From assembly GCF_011067745.1 (NCBI RefSeq), contig NZ_JAAMPJ010000006.1:473019-537018 (forward strand): a stretch of 64,000 bases of DNA, in the 5' to 3' direction. Position 1 is the first letter of the stretch. Each line of letters begins with the position of its first letter. Below are positions 24,173-32,824 of the stretch, in pieces. The translations under genes and the position numbers were made by a program. The notes under the pieces are model-generated. The model worked only from the letters and a program-made list of their open reading frames with translations, was not told the origin of the DNA and made no database searches. The DNA comes from Lentzea alba (lineage in GTDB: Bacteria > Actinomycetota > Actinomycetes > Mycobacteriales > Pseudonocardiaceae).

Positions 24173-24412
24173 GTGGCCCGAGTCGTCGTCGACGTCATGC
24201 CGAAGCCCGAAATTCTCGACCCGCAAGGCCAGGCGGTGGCGAACGCGCTGCCGCGCCTTGGGTTTGACGGCATCACCGCCGTCCGCCAGGGCAAGCACTT
24301 CGAGCTGGAGGTCGCCGACGACGTCGACGACGCCACGCTCGCCAAGATCGCTGAGACCTTCCTCGCCAACCCCGTGATCGAGGACTGGACCGTGCGCAGG
24401 GTCGAGGCATGA
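24173..24412 (+). CDS. purS: FGAM synthetase subunit PurS
   Basis: A 79-residue small subunit of the three-part formylglycinamidine ribonucleotide synthetase. It bridges PurL and PurQ and helps ammonia transfer. Visible pattern: [20 protein letters not shown], then [19 protein letters not shown] and a final [13 protein letters not shown], the standard PurS start and end. The GTG start at 24173 gives the normal family length. The stop overlaps the purQ ATG by 4 bp. Confidence 0.95.
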   Translation: MARVVVDVMPKPEILDPQGQAVANALPRLGFDGITAVRQGKHFELEVADDVDDATLAKIAETFLANPVIEDWTVRRVEA

Positions 24413-25080
24413 GGGTCGGTGTCATCACCTTCCCCGGCACGCTCGACGACGTCGACGCGCAAAGGGCCGTGAAGTACGCCGACGGGGAGGCCGTGCCGCT
24501 CTGGCACGGCGACCACGACCTGAAGGGCGTTGACGCGGTCATCGTGCCCGGCGGGTTCTCCTACGGCGACTACCTGCGGTGCGGCGCCATCGCGCGGTTC
24601 GCGCCGGTCATGCAGGAAGTGATCGAGGCCGCGAACAAGGGGATGCCGGTGCTCGGCATCTGCAACGGCTTCCAGATCCTCGCCGAGGCTCATCTGCTGC
24701 CGGGCGCGCTCGTCCGCAACCACAAGCTGCACTTCGTGTGCCGCGACCAGTGGCTCAGCGTCGAGAACAACACCACCGCCTGGACCACGCGTTACGACGC
24801 GAAAGCCGAGATCCTCGTGCCGCTGAAGTCGGGTGAGGGCGGTTACCAGGCCAACGAGGAAACCCTCAAGGAGCTCGAAGGCGAGAACCGGGTGGTCTTC
24901 CGGTACGTCGGCGAGAACCCGAACGGCAGCCGCAACAACATCGCGGGCATCACCAACGCCAGGGGCAACGTCGTCGGCCTCATGCCGCACCCCGAGCACG
25001 CCATCGACGCGCTCACCGGCCCGACCGACGACGGTCTCGGGATGTTCCTGTCCCTGCTCGACACGGTGGTGAAGGCATGA
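24409..25080 (+). CDS. purQ: FGAM synthetase glutaminase subunit PurQ
   Basis: A 223-residue class I glutamine amidotransferase that supplies ammonia for FGAM synthesis. It shows [16 protein letters not shown] at the start, the oxyanion region [13 protein letters not shown], the nucleophile loop [11 protein letters not shown] (catalytic Cys about residue 85) and the His-Glu pair in [11 protein letters not shown]. It overlaps purS by 4 bp upstream and purL by 4 bp downstream, so the three subunits are translated as a coupled unit. Confidence 0.97.
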   Translation: MRVGVITFPGTLDDVDAQRAVKYADGEAVPLWHGDHDLKGVDAVIVPGGFSYGDYLRCGAIARFAPVMQEVIEAANKGMPVLGICNGFQILAEAHLLPGALVRNHKLHFVCRDQWLSVENNTTAWTTRYDAKAEILVPLKSGEGGYQANEETLKELEGENRVVFRYVGENPNGSRNNIAGITNARGNVVGLMPHPEHAIDALTGPTDDGLGMFLSLLDTVVKA

Positions 25081-27332
25081 GCATCGACACCGTCAAGAAC
25101 GCCGAAAGCACGCCCGACCAGGAGCAGCCCTACAAGGAGCTGGGCCTGAAGGACGACGAGTACGCGCGCATCAAGGAGATCCTCGGCCGCCGTCCCACGG
25201 ACGCCGAGCTCGCGATGTACTCGGTCATGTGGAGCGAGCACTGCTCCTACAAGTCGTCCAAGGTGCACCTGAAGTACTTCGGCGACACCACGACCGACGA
25301 GATGCGCAGCAAGATGCTCGCGGGCATCGGCGAGAACGCCGGCGTCGTCGACATCGGTGACGGCTGGGCGATCACGTTCAAGGCCGAGAGCCACAACCAC
25401 CCGTCCTACGTCGAGCCCTACCAGGGTGCGGCGACGGGTGTCGGCGGCATCGTGCGCGACATCCTCGCGATGGGTGCGCGGCCGCTCGCGGTCATGGACC
25501 CGCTGCGGTTCGGCAAGCCGGACGCCGCGGACACGCGCAGGGTGCTGCCCGGCATCGTCGCGGGCGTCGGTGGCTACGGGAACTGCCTCGGCCTGCCGAA
25601 CATCGGCGGCGAGGTCGTGTTCGACGAGTCGTACCAGGGCAACCCGCTGGTCAACGCGCTGTGCGTGGGTGCCATGCGGGTCGAGGACCTGCACCTGGCG
25701 CACGCGTCGGGCACCGGCAACAAGGTCATCCTCTACGGCGCGCGCACCGGCCTCGACGGCATCGGTGGCGTGTCCGTCCTCGCGAGCGAGACGTTCGACG
25801 ACTCCGCGGGCAAGCGCAAGAAGCTGCCGAGCGTTCAGGTCGGCGACCCGTTCACCGAGAAGGTGCTGATCGAGTGCTCCCTGGAGCTCTTCGAGAAGGG
25901 CATCGTCGTCGGCATCCAGGACCTCGGCGGCGCGGGTCTGTCCTGCGCGACGAGCGAGCTGGCGTCCGCTGGTGACGGCGGCATGCACGTGTGGCTCGAC
26001 CGCGTGCCGCTGCGGGCCACCGGCATGACCCCGGCCGAGATCCTCTCCAGCGAGTCCCAGGAACGCATGTGCGCGGTCGTCGAGCCCGCGAACGTCGAGG
26101 CGTTCATGGAGGTCTGCCGGAAGTGGGACGTCATCGCCACCGAGATCGGTGAGGTGACCGACGGCGACCGCCTGGTGATCACGTACCACGACGAGGTCGT
26201 CGTGGACGTGCCGCCGCGCACCGTCGCCCACGAGGGCCCCGTGTACCACCGGCCGATCCAGCGCCCGGCCGACCAGGACGAGCTGCAGGCGAACACGCCG
26301 GACAGCCTGCCCAGGCCGGAGAACCTGCTGGAGCTCATCAAGACCATGGCGGCCAGCCCCAACCTGGCCTCCAAGAAGTGGGTCACCGACCAGTACGACC
26401 GGTACGTGCGCGGTGGCACGGTCCTGGCGCAGCCCAGCGACTCCGGCATGATCCGGATCGACGAGGAGACGCACCGCGGTGTCGCTCTCTCGACGGACTG
26501 CAACGGCCGCTACACCAAGCTCGACCCGTACGAGGGCGCACGGCTCGCGCTCGCCGAGGCGTACCGCAACGTCGCGGCCACCGGTGCCACGCCGGTCGCC
26601 GTCACGAACTGCCTCAACTTCGGCTCGCCCGAGGACCCCGGTGTCATGTGGCAGTTCGAGCAGGCCGTGAAGGGCCTCGCGGACGGCTGCGTGGAGCTCG
26701 GCATCCCGGTGACCGGCGGCAACGTCAGCTTCTACAACCAGACCGGTTCCACGGCGATCCTGCCGACGCCGGTCGTGGGTGTGCTGGGCGTGATCGACGA
26801 CGTGCGGCGCCGCATCCCCACCGGGATCGGGGCCGAGGCCGGCGAGACGCTGCTGCTGCTCGGCGAGACGAAGGCCGAGTTCGGCGGCTCGGAGTGGGCA
26901 CACCACGTCCACGGCCACCTCGGCGGTCTGCCGCCGAAGGCCGACCTGCAGCGCGAGAAGCTGCTCGGCGAGGTCCTCGTCGCGGGTTCCCGCGACGGCA
27001 TGGTCTCCGCCGCGCACGACCTCGCCGAGGGCGGCCTGGCCCAGGCGCTGGTCGAGACGTGCCTGATCGGCGAGACGGGTGCGCGGGTCTTCCTCGAGGG
27101 CGACCTGTTCACCGCGCTGTTCAGCGAGTCGGCCGGTCGCGTCCTGGTCGCCGTGCCTCGCACGGAGGAGCAGCGGTTCACCGACATGTGCACCGCGCGC
27201 GCCCTGCCGTGGCGCAAGGTCGGTGTGGTGGACCCGGAGTCGAACGCCCTGGAGATCCAGGACCTCGGCTCTCTCCCACTGCCCGAGCTCCGCGAGGCCT
27301 GGGAGGGTACCCTCCCGGCCCTGTTCGACTAG
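25077..27332 (+). CDS. purL: FGAM synthetase large subunit PurL
   Basis: A 751-residue small-type PurL that uses ATP and PurQ-derived ammonia to turn FGAR into FGAM. Landmarks are [12 protein letters not shown] near residue 56, the first ATP/substrate loop [49 protein letters not shown] and GNVSFYN. The second half repeats the AIR-synthetase fold, as expected. Length is normal for the PurSQL system. The gene ends 65 bp before the convergent muramidase stop, with a long hairpin between them. Confidence 0.97.
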   Translation: MSIDTVKNAESTPDQEQPYKELGLKDDEYARIKEILGRRPTDAELAMYSVMWSEHCSYKSSKVHLKYFGDTTTDEMRSKMLAGIGENAGVVDIGDGWAITFKAESHNHPSYVEPYQGAATGVGGIVRDILAMGARPLAVMDPLRFGKPDAADTRRVLPGIVAGVGGYGNCLGLPNIGGEVVFDESYQGNPLVNALCVGAMRVEDLHLAHASGTGNKVILYGARTGLDGIGGVSVLASETFDDSAGKRKKLPSVQVGDPFTEKVLIECSLELFEKGIVVGIQDLGGAGLSCATSELASAGDGGMHVWLDRVPLRATGMTPAEILSSESQERMCAVVEPANVEAFMEVCRKWDVIATEIGEVTDGDRLVITYHDEVVVDVPPRTVAHEGPVYHRPIQRPADQDELQANTPDSLPRPENLLELIKTMAASPNLASKKWVTDQYDRYVRGGTVLAQPSDSGMIRIDEETHRGVALSTDCNGRYTKLDPYEGARLALAEAYRNVAATGATPVAVTNCLNFGSPEDPGVMWQFEQAVKGLADGCVELGIPVTGGNVSFYNQTGSTAILPTPVVGVLGVIDDVRRRIPTGIGAEAGETLLLLGETKAEFGGSEWAHHVHGHLGGLPPKADLQREKLLGEVLVAGSRDGMVSAAHDLAEGGLAQALVETCLIGETGARVFLEGDLFTALFSESAGRVLVAVPRTEEQRFTDMCTARALPWRKVGVVDPESNALEIQDLGSLPLPELREAWEGTLPALFD

Positions 27333-27343
27333 CTGTTTCAGCC

Positions 27344-27394
27344 GCACGCGGGGCGCTTTCGTACTATCAGACAGTACGGAAGGGCCCCGCGTGC
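27344..27394. terminator. Long bidirectional hairpin between purL and GH25 gene
   Basis: GCACGCGGGGC (27344-27354) pairs exactly with GCCCCGCGTGC (27384-27394). After one unpaired base on each side, a ten-base inner stem (CTTTCGTACT with AGTACGGAAG, one G-U pair) closes a 7-base loop. The total stem is over 20 bp, placed symmetrically between two converging stops, which fits a terminator acting in both directions. Confidence 0.75.
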
Positions 27395-27396
27395 CG

Positions 27397-28200
27397 TCAG
27401 CTGGCGGCGATGCGTTGTAGCTGGTCGAACTTGCCGTTGAAAAGGTTTTGGTCGCCTGGGAAGAGGCCGGCGGCCTGCCACTGCCAGATGGTGTGGAAGT
27501 CGAAACCCACGGGCAGCGGGCCCAGCTGCGAGTTGTAGTGCGCGACCCACAGCGGGTTGTTGTCGCCGAACTTCACCGAGCCGCCGACGCACCTGTTCCA
27601 CCAGCTCGTGGACGTGTAGATCGTCGGGTACCGCTTGGTGCGCGCGAAGACCGTGTCGCTGAACGCCTTCACCCAGGCGGTCATGGCGGCCTGGCTCATG
27701 TTGTAGCAAGTCTCGCCGTACGGGTTGTACTCCATGTCGAGCGCGGGCGGCAGCGTCTTGCCGTCGGGTGACCACCCGCCGCCGTTGTTGACGAAGAAGT
27801 TCGCCTGCGCCGCGCCGTCGGCACGGTCCGGCAGCGCGAAGTGGTACGCGCCGCGGATCATGCCGATGTTGAAGGAACCGTTGTACTGCTGGGTGAACTT
27901 CGGGTTCCGGTAGTGGGTGCCCTCGGTCGCCTTGACGTAGGCGAACCGGGCTCCTTTGTCCCAAGAGGACTTCCAGTCGACGTCACCCTGGTGGCTGCTG
28001 ACGTCCATGCCGGGCACTTTGCCCTCTGTCGGCGGGTCCTCCGCTGTTCGGAGGCCGCCCCCGAGGTCACCGGTGCCTTCGTGCTTGAGGATCTGGGAAC
28101 CCGCCGTGTGGTCCGCGGAGCCCTCGGGCAAGGGCGCCGCGGACGCGGGGGCCGGCGAGAGGCCGGCGACGATCGCCACGATGCTGATCAAGGTCCGCAT
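27397..28200 (-). CDS. Secreted GH25 muramidase (lysozyme)
   Basis: A 267-residue exported glycoside hydrolase family 25 enzyme (1,4-beta-N-acetylmuramidase). The signal peptide is MRTLISIVAIVAGLSPAPASA, followed by a short linker. The barrel starts at GMDVSSHQGDVDW (Asp about 66 at the active site). Further motifs are YVKATEGTHYRN, GAYHFALPD and the catalytic LDMEYN (Asp/Glu about 155/157), then PTIYTSTSWW and WQW near the end. It would cut peptidoglycan glycan strands outside the cell, as an autolysin or against competitors. No wall-binding domain is attached. Confidence 0.94.
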   Translation of the reverse strand: MRTLISIVAIVAGLSPAPASAAPLPEGSADHTAGSQILKHEGTGDLGGGLRTAEDPPTEGKVPGMDVSSHQGDVDWKSSWDKGARFAYVKATEGTHYRNPKFTQQYNGSFNIGMIRGAYHFALPDRADGAAQANFFVNNGGGWSPDGKTLPPALDMEYNPYGETCYNMSQAAMTAWVKAFSDTVFARTKRYPTIYTSTSWWNRCVGGSVKFGDNNPLWVAHYNSQLGPLPVGFDFHTIWQWQAAGLFPGDQNLFNGKFDQLQRIAAS

Positions 28201-28242
28201 GGACTAGATCGTGCGACCATTTGTCCTAATTTGCCACTGGGG

Positions 28243-29082
28243 TCACCCGTCCAGGCGGGTCAGCTCCTCCTCGGTCAACTGCAGGTGGGTGGCCGAGGCC
28301 GAATCCCGGATGCTCGCGGGCCGGGAAGCACCCGGAATGGGGACCACCACTTCGGACTTCGCCAGCATCCACGCGAGACAGACCTGGTGCGCGCTGACGC
28401 CGTGCGCGTCACCGACCTCCTTGAACGGCCCGCCCAACGCACCCGCCTTGCCGATGCCCCCGAACGGGCTCCACGGCAGGAACGCGATGCCGAGCTTCGC
28501 GCACAGCTCCAGCTCGGGTTCGCTCGACCGGAACAGCGGCGAGAACTGGTTCTGCACGGCCGCGAGCCGTCCACCCAGGACCTCGTTGGCCTGCACGATC
28601 TCGTCCGGGTTGAAGTTCGACACGCCCGCGTAGCGGATCTTGCCGTTGTCCAGCAGCTCCTTCAGCGCGCCGACCGACTCCGCGATCGGCGTCTTCGGGT
28701 CCGGCCGGTGGAACTGGTACAGGAAGATCTGGTCGACCCCGAGCCGTTGCAACGAACCGTCCACGGCGCGACGCAGGTACTCCGGCCGTCCGTCGAGGCC
28801 CCAGCCACCGCCCGGCACGCGGGTGTGCCCGCCCTTGGTCGCCACGAACACCTCTTCGGACCGGCCGCGCAACGCCTCGGCGATCAGCGATTCGTTGTGG
28901 CCGAAGTCGGTGTCGTCGAGCGAGTAGGCGTCGGCGGTGTCGATGAACGTCACGCCCGCGTCCAGCGCGGCGTGGATGGTCTCGATCGCCTGTGCGCGGT
29001 CCGGCCTCCCCTGGACGGAGACGGGCATGCCGCCCAGGCCGATGGCGCTGACTTCCACTTCTCCGATACGACGCTTCTGCAT
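28243..29082 (-). CDS. Aldo/keto reductase
   Basis: A 279-residue NADPH-dependent (beta/alpha)8-barrel oxidoreductase. Motifs include SAIGLGGMPVS at the start, TFIDTADAYSLDDTDFG with catalytic Asp and Tyr, VATKGGH with catalytic Lys, LYQFHRPDP with His, and the C-terminal NADP-binding region VVPIPGASRPASIRDSA. The physiological carbonyl substrate is unknown. ATG 29082 has GTGGAG five bases upstream; a GTG three codons earlier overlaps that site and is less likely. It is divergently arranged with the LysR gene at 29161, which is probably its regulator. Confidence 0.92.
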   Translation of the reverse strand: MQKRRIGEVEVSAIGLGGMPVSVQGRPDRAQAIETIHAALDAGVTFIDTADAYSLDDTDFGHNESLIAEALRGRSEEVFVATKGGHTRVPGGGWGLDGRPEYLRRAVDGSLQRLGVDQIFLYQFHRPDPKTPIAESVGALKELLDNGKIRYAGVSNFNPDEIVQANEVLGGRLAAVQNQFSPLFRSSEPELELCAKLGIAFLPWSPFGGIGKAGALGGPFKEVGDAHGVSAHQVCLAWMLAKSEVVVPIPGASRPASIRDSASATHLQLTEEELTRLDG

Positions 29083-29160
29083 GAACTCCACTCTGGACCC
29101 TCTGGATTAAGCTGTCCAACGCAAAGAAGTGATCTCATTGAGCACTGCGGGTGATGAATC

Positions 29161-30054
29161 GTGGAACTCAGACAGCTGGAGCACTTCCTCGCGGTCGCCG
29201 ACGAATGCCACTTCACGAGGGCCGCGCGCCGGATGCACGTCTCCCAGTCGGGCCTGTCGGCGTCGATCCGGGCGCTGGAGGTGGAACTCGGCGCGCCGCT
29301 GTTCCTGCGCACCACCCGTCAGGTGGAGCTGACCCAGGCCGGCCGCGCCCTGCTGCCCGAAGCGCGCCGGGCGTTGAGCAGCGTCGAGTCGGCGAGGGAC
29401 GCCGTCGCCGCGGTGCAGGGACTGCTGCGCGGCACGCTGTCCGTCGGCAGTCTGCAGTGCCTGCACGTGGTGCACCTGCCCGCGGTGCTGGCGCGGTTCC
29501 ACGAGCTCCACCCCGGCGTGGAGATCAGGATGCGTCAGTCCGGCAACGCGGAGCTGGTCGAGGAGGTCCGGGCGGGCCGGCTCGACCTAGCGTTCGTCAC
29601 GCGTCCGCCGAAGATGGCGGACGACCTGCGAGTGTCCACTTTGGCCAGCGAACCGCTGGTGCTGGCGTGCGCGCTGGGAAGCCCGTTTGCCGCAAGGGAT
29701 TCCGTCGAACTGTCCGAGCTGGCCGGTCAGTCGTTCGTCGACTTCAACGCCGACTGGGGCACCCGGGACGAGGTCGACCGCACGCTCGCCGCGGCCGGGG
29801 TCGAGCGGCACGTCGCCGTCGAGGTCAACGACGTGCACTCACTCCTCGACTTCGTGGGCTTCGGCCTCGGCGTCGCGCTAGTCCCGCAGTCCTTCGCCGT
29901 CAAGACGACCAGCGCGTGCTTCGTCGGCCTGCGCGGGGATCTTCCCGTTGCCGAGACCGTTGTCGTCACGAGCAACACCGTCAGCGCCGCCGCGAGCGTC
30001 CTGCTCGACATGGTCGCCGAGGCCAAGTCCGGCCGCCTCCGTGCTGCCGGTTAG
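29161..30054 (+). CDS. LysR-family transcriptional regulator
   Basis: A 297-residue LysR-type regulator of normal length. The winged helix-turn-helix is MELRQLEHFLAVADECHFT, then AARRMHVSQSGLSASIRALE. A long linker helix and a periplasmic-binding-like effector domain follow (GTLSVGSLQCLHVVHLPAVL, shown in parts). The gene is divergent from the aldo/keto reductase gene; the 78 bp between them (29083-29160) would hold the shared operator. The 3' end is overlapped for 177 bp by the open frame of the opposite-strand pentapeptide-type gene, but the LysR frame is the one with family-like sequence there. Confidence 0.93.
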   Translation: MELRQLEHFLAVADECHFTRAARRMHVSQSGLSASIRALEVELGAPLFLRTTRQVELTQAGRALLPEARRALSSVESARDAVAAVQGLLRGTLSVGSLQCLHVVHLPAVLARFHELHPGVEIRMRQSGNAELVEEVRAGRLDLAFVTRPPKMADDLRVSTLASEPLVLACALGSPFAARDSVELSELAGQSFVDFNADWGTRDEVDRTLAAAGVERHVAVEVNDVHSLLDFVGFGLGVALVPQSFAVKTTSACFVGLRGDLPVAETVVVTSNTVSAAASVLLDMVAEAKSGRLRAAG

Positions 30055-30933
30055 CGGCCAGTCGTTCACGAGCCCGCGGAACTGCGTGCCGGGCAGCACC
30101 TTCAGCTCACCCGAGAGCTGAGCCGGCCGTCGCGCCGACGGGTGGATGAAGGTGCCGACCTCCGCGTTGAGCTCGACCAGCCCCGCGAAGCTCGTCTCCT
30201 GGAACGAGATCCCGCCCTCGAACCGCCCGTTGGTCAGATCGAGCCTGCCGTGGAACGCGCCGCCGGAGAACAGCGCGGGCTTCTGCACGTGCATGTTGCG
30301 CAGGTTGGTGATGCCGTAGAACTGCGCACGCCGGGCGACGAACCTGTTGACGTGCCTGCCGTCCAGCGAGAAGTACTCCAGCACGGCACCGGTCAGGTCC
30401 AGGTTCAGGTGGTCGTGTTCCTGGTGATCGCCCCACGACAACGTGTCCTTGATCAGCCGTTGTGCGGTGAGGCGGACCTGATGTTCCAACCGGATGTCCT
30501 GGTCGACATCCATGAACATTTGGTCCGGGTCTTCCGGCTTCGCTTGGTGAGCCGGGTGTTCGAAGGGGCGGCGCAGGTACGCGCACAGCACGTCGATGAC
30601 GGTCTGGCGGTAGCGCGGCGTGGACCTCGCCAGCCACGCCAACGCGTGCATCGCGCCCACCCGGACCTGGTCAGCGTCGTTGCCGAGCAGCTCGACGGAT
30701 CGGGCGAACCGTTCGTCCGCGACCTTCTCGCTCTCCAGGTTGTGCCGGGCTTCCTCGGTGCGGCGCCGCTTGTCGTTGAGCCACAACGCGTACAGCGCGA
30801 CCACGGCGCCACCCGCGACCCCTGCCGTCTTCACGATCTCGACCGGAGGTGCCTTCACCAGCCACAGCGCCACCCCCGTCGCCGCCGTCGTGACGAGCGC
30901 GGCGAAGACCGCCACCAGCCAGGGTGCACGCAC
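29878..30933 (-). CDS. Pentapeptide-type membrane protein, copy 2
   Basis: A 351-codon frame. It has two hydrophobic segments near the N-terminus (VAVFAALVTTAATGVALWLV; GGAVVALYALWL), a basic NDKRRRTEEARHNLE helix, and the conserved block VADERFARSVELLGNDADQVRVGAMHALAWL. Residues about 160-290 are beta-helix-like, with repeating strands such as LDLTGAVLEYFSLDG and GGAFHGRLDLTNGRFEGG. It is a tandem paralogue of the gene at 30935. The last 55 or so codons run antisense through the LysR 3' end and look non-native (Gly/Asp/Ala-rich), so the original stop may have been lost by a frameshift near 30050. Function is unknown. Confidence 0.72.
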   Translation of the reverse strand: MRAPWLVAVFAALVTTAATGVALWLVKAPPVEIVKTAGVAGGAVVALYALWLNDKRRRTEEARHNLESEKVADERFARSVELLGNDADQVRVGAMHALAWLARSTPRYRQTVIDVLCAYLRRPFEHPAHQAKPEDPDQMFMDVDQDIRLEHQVRLTAQRLIKDTLSWGDHQEHDHLNLDLTGAVLEYFSLDGRHVNRFVARRAQFYGITNLRNMHVQKPALFSGGAFHGRLDLTNGRFEGGISFQETSFAGLVELNAEVGTFIHPSARRPAQLSGELKVLPGTQFRGLVNDWPLTGSTEAAGLGLGDHVEQDARGGADGVARDDNGLGNGKIPAQADEARAGRLDGEGLRD

Positions 30934-30934
30934 G

Positions 30935-31861
30935 TCAGTTCCTCCACGCTTCCGGCAGGTCGGGCTCCACCGCGAACGTACAACCGTCCGCCTTCACGTC
31001 CGCCCACTCCGAGCCCGTGAACTTGGTCTCGCCCAGGAACTTCGACTCGGTGAACACCGCGAGCCCGTGCGCCTTGAACCGGCTGAACCACGCCTTGCCG
31101 CGCAGTTCGGTGTGGTGCAGGTAGAACCGGCCGGCCACCTCGGCCTCGGTGAGGTACAGGGAGCCGTGGATCACCATGTGGTGGAACGCGTTGGACTCCT
31201 TGAGGTGCGCGACCCGCAGGACGAGGTCGCCGACGTGCCGGTACGACAGGTCCATGTACTCGAGGTGCGCCTTGGTGAGGTTGAGGTCGTAGCGCACCGG
31301 GTCCTTCTCCTCGACCCGCGGCAGCAGGTCCTCGATCAGCCGTTGCGAGGTGAGCCGGACCTCCAGTTCGATCTCGTTCTGCTCGGCGTCGAAGTCCTCC
31401 AGGTCGTCGTCGGCGCGCTTGAACGGCCGGCGCAGGTAGGCGCAGAGGATGTCCAGCACGGTTTGCGTGTATTCCGGCCGGGACTTCGCGAGCCCGGCCA
31501 GCGCGTGCATCGCGCCCACCCGGACCTGTGCCGCGTCGTGGCCCAGCAGCTCCACGGCGCGCGCGAACCGTTCGTCCGCCACGCGGGACCTGTCGTGCTC
31601 GATGCGCTGGCTCTCGAGCTCCTGGCGGGCCTCCTCGACCTTGCGGCGCCGGTCGTTGAGCCACAACGCGTAGAGCGCCACGATCGCGCCGCCCGCGAGG
31701 CCACCGGTCTTGATGGCCTCGTGCTTCGGCGCGCCGGGATCGATGAGCAGCAGAGCGCCGCCGACCAGCGCGAACGCGCCGAGCGACGCGAGCACGGTCA
31801 GGAGCAGCAGACTTTTCGCGCGGCGGTGCTTGCGCGCACCGGCGGCCGGCAGGAACCTCAC
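30935..31861 (-). CDS. Pentapeptide-type membrane protein, copy 1
   Basis: A 308-residue protein with the same layout as its neighbour: two N-terminal hydrophobic segments (SLLLLTVLASLGAFALVGGA, GGAIVALYALWLNDRRR), a charged helix, the block VADERFARAVELLGHDAAQVRV, GAMHALAGLAKS and LDILCAYLRRPF. A strand-rich beta-helix-like region ends at EPDLPEAWRN. Such proteins are common in actinomycetes as pentapeptide-repeat proteins of unknown function. Start GTG 31861 is tentative (weak ribosome site). Its stop lies one base before the start of copy 2, so the pair is an operon formed by duplication. Confidence 0.75.
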   Translation of the reverse strand: MRFLPAAGARKHRRAKSLLLLTVLASLGAFALVGGALLLIDPGAPKHEAIKTGGLAGGAIVALYALWLNDRRRKVEEARQELESQRIEHDRSRVADERFARAVELLGHDAAQVRVGAMHALAGLAKSRPEYTQTVLDILCAYLRRPFKRADDDLEDFDAEQNEIELEVRLTSQRLIEDLLPRVEEKDPVRYDLNLTKAHLEYMDLSYRHVGDLVLRVAHLKESNAFHHMVIHGSLYLTEAEVAGRFYLHHTELRGKAWFSRFKAHGLAVFTESKFLGETKFTGSEWADVKADGCTFAVEPDLPEAWRN

Positions 31862-31951
31862 GAGATCGGCATTCTGCCAAGCAGGACCTACACCGCGCGG
31901 GCTGATTGGCCGATGATGGGTGAACGGGCCGACACGAACAGAGGTGAGCAG

Positions 31952-32764
31952 GTGGAACGGCCGCAGTGGGCGCCGGGGGACATCGACCTGGAACGGCCGA
32001 GCGTCGCGCGCGTCTGGGACTACCTGCTGGGCGGCGCGCACAACTTCGCCGCCGATCGGGCGGTCGCGGAGAAGACCCTCGAGATGATGCCCGAGGTGCG
32101 CGCCGGCGCCCTCCAACACCGCGCGTTCCTCCGGCGGGCCGTGCGCTACCTGGTGGGCAGGGGCGTCCGGCAGTTCCTCGACCTGGGTTCCGGCATCCCG
32201 ACCGTGGGCAACGTGCACGAGATCGCCCAGGCCGTCCAGCCGGCCGCCAAGGTCGTCTACGTCGACCTGGACCCGGTCGCCGTCGCGCACAGCCGGTCGC
32301 TGCTCGACGGCAACGAGCAGGTGAACGTGCTGCAGGCCGACGTGCGCGACCCGGCGTCGGTGCTCGCCTCCCCGGAGGTGAACGACCTGCTCGACTTCGA
32401 CGAGCCGATCGCGGTGCTGATGATCGCGGTCCTGCACTTCGTGCCGGACGAGGAGGACCCGCTGGGCATCCTCGCCGGCTACCGCGACCGTCTCGTTCCC
32501 GGCAGCTTCCTCGCGCTGTCCCACGCCGGCTTCGAGGCGGACGAGGAAACGCCCGAGATACGCGCGGCGCGCCGCGTCTACGAGCGGAGTGTCACGCGGA
32601 CGACGTTGCGCAACAGCGCCGAGTTCACCAAGTTGTTCGAGGGGTTCGAGCTGGTGGAACCCGGTGTGGTGCGGCTGCCGGCGTGGCGCCCCGAGGGTCC
32701 GGACGACGAGGGCATCGCGGACAGGGCATTCCCGGGGTTCGCCGCGGTAGGCCGAAAGGCTTAG
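31952..32764 (+). CDS. SAM-dependent methyltransferase (DUF574 type)
   Basis: A 270-residue protein of the actinobacterial S-adenosyl methyltransferase family (PF04672). The family start RPSVARVWDYLLGGAHNFAA is seen at about residue 13. It is followed by the SAM-binding loop FLDLGSGIPTVGNVHE, the acidic VVYVDLDPVAVAHS that binds the ribose, and LQADVRDP. The natural substrate is not known for the family, which is abundant in streptomycetes and Pseudonocardiales. GTG 31952 has AGAGG 7 bases upstream and gives family length; ATG 31913 is an in-frame alternative. It is divergent from the pentapeptide-type pair. Confidence 0.9.
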   Translation: MERPQWAPGDIDLERPSVARVWDYLLGGAHNFAADRAVAEKTLEMMPEVRAGALQHRAFLRRAVRYLVGRGVRQFLDLGSGIPTVGNVHEIAQAVQPAAKVVYVDLDPVAVAHSRSLLDGNEQVNVLQADVRDPASVLASPEVNDLLDFDEPIAVLMIAVLHFVPDEEDPLGILAGYRDRLVPGSFLALSHAGFEADEETPEIRAARRVYERSVTRTTLRNSAEFTKLFEGFELVEPGVVRLPAWRPEGPDDEGIADRAFPGFAAVGRKA

Positions 32765-32824
32765 AGATGACTGCGCAGGGCGACCGGCCGTATGCTGCGC
32801 GTTCGTGGCGTTAGGGCCGAACAG

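Noticed and set aside
24843-27347. An 834-codon open frame antisense to purL
   Set aside because: It is fully covered by the well-supported purL gene; the Arg/Ala/Val-rich translation shows no family motif and reflects third-position GC bias.
30620-31951. Extension of the SAM methyltransferase frame upstream
   Set aside because: It runs antisense through both pentapeptide-type genes; family homology starts near residue 13 of the protein from 31952.
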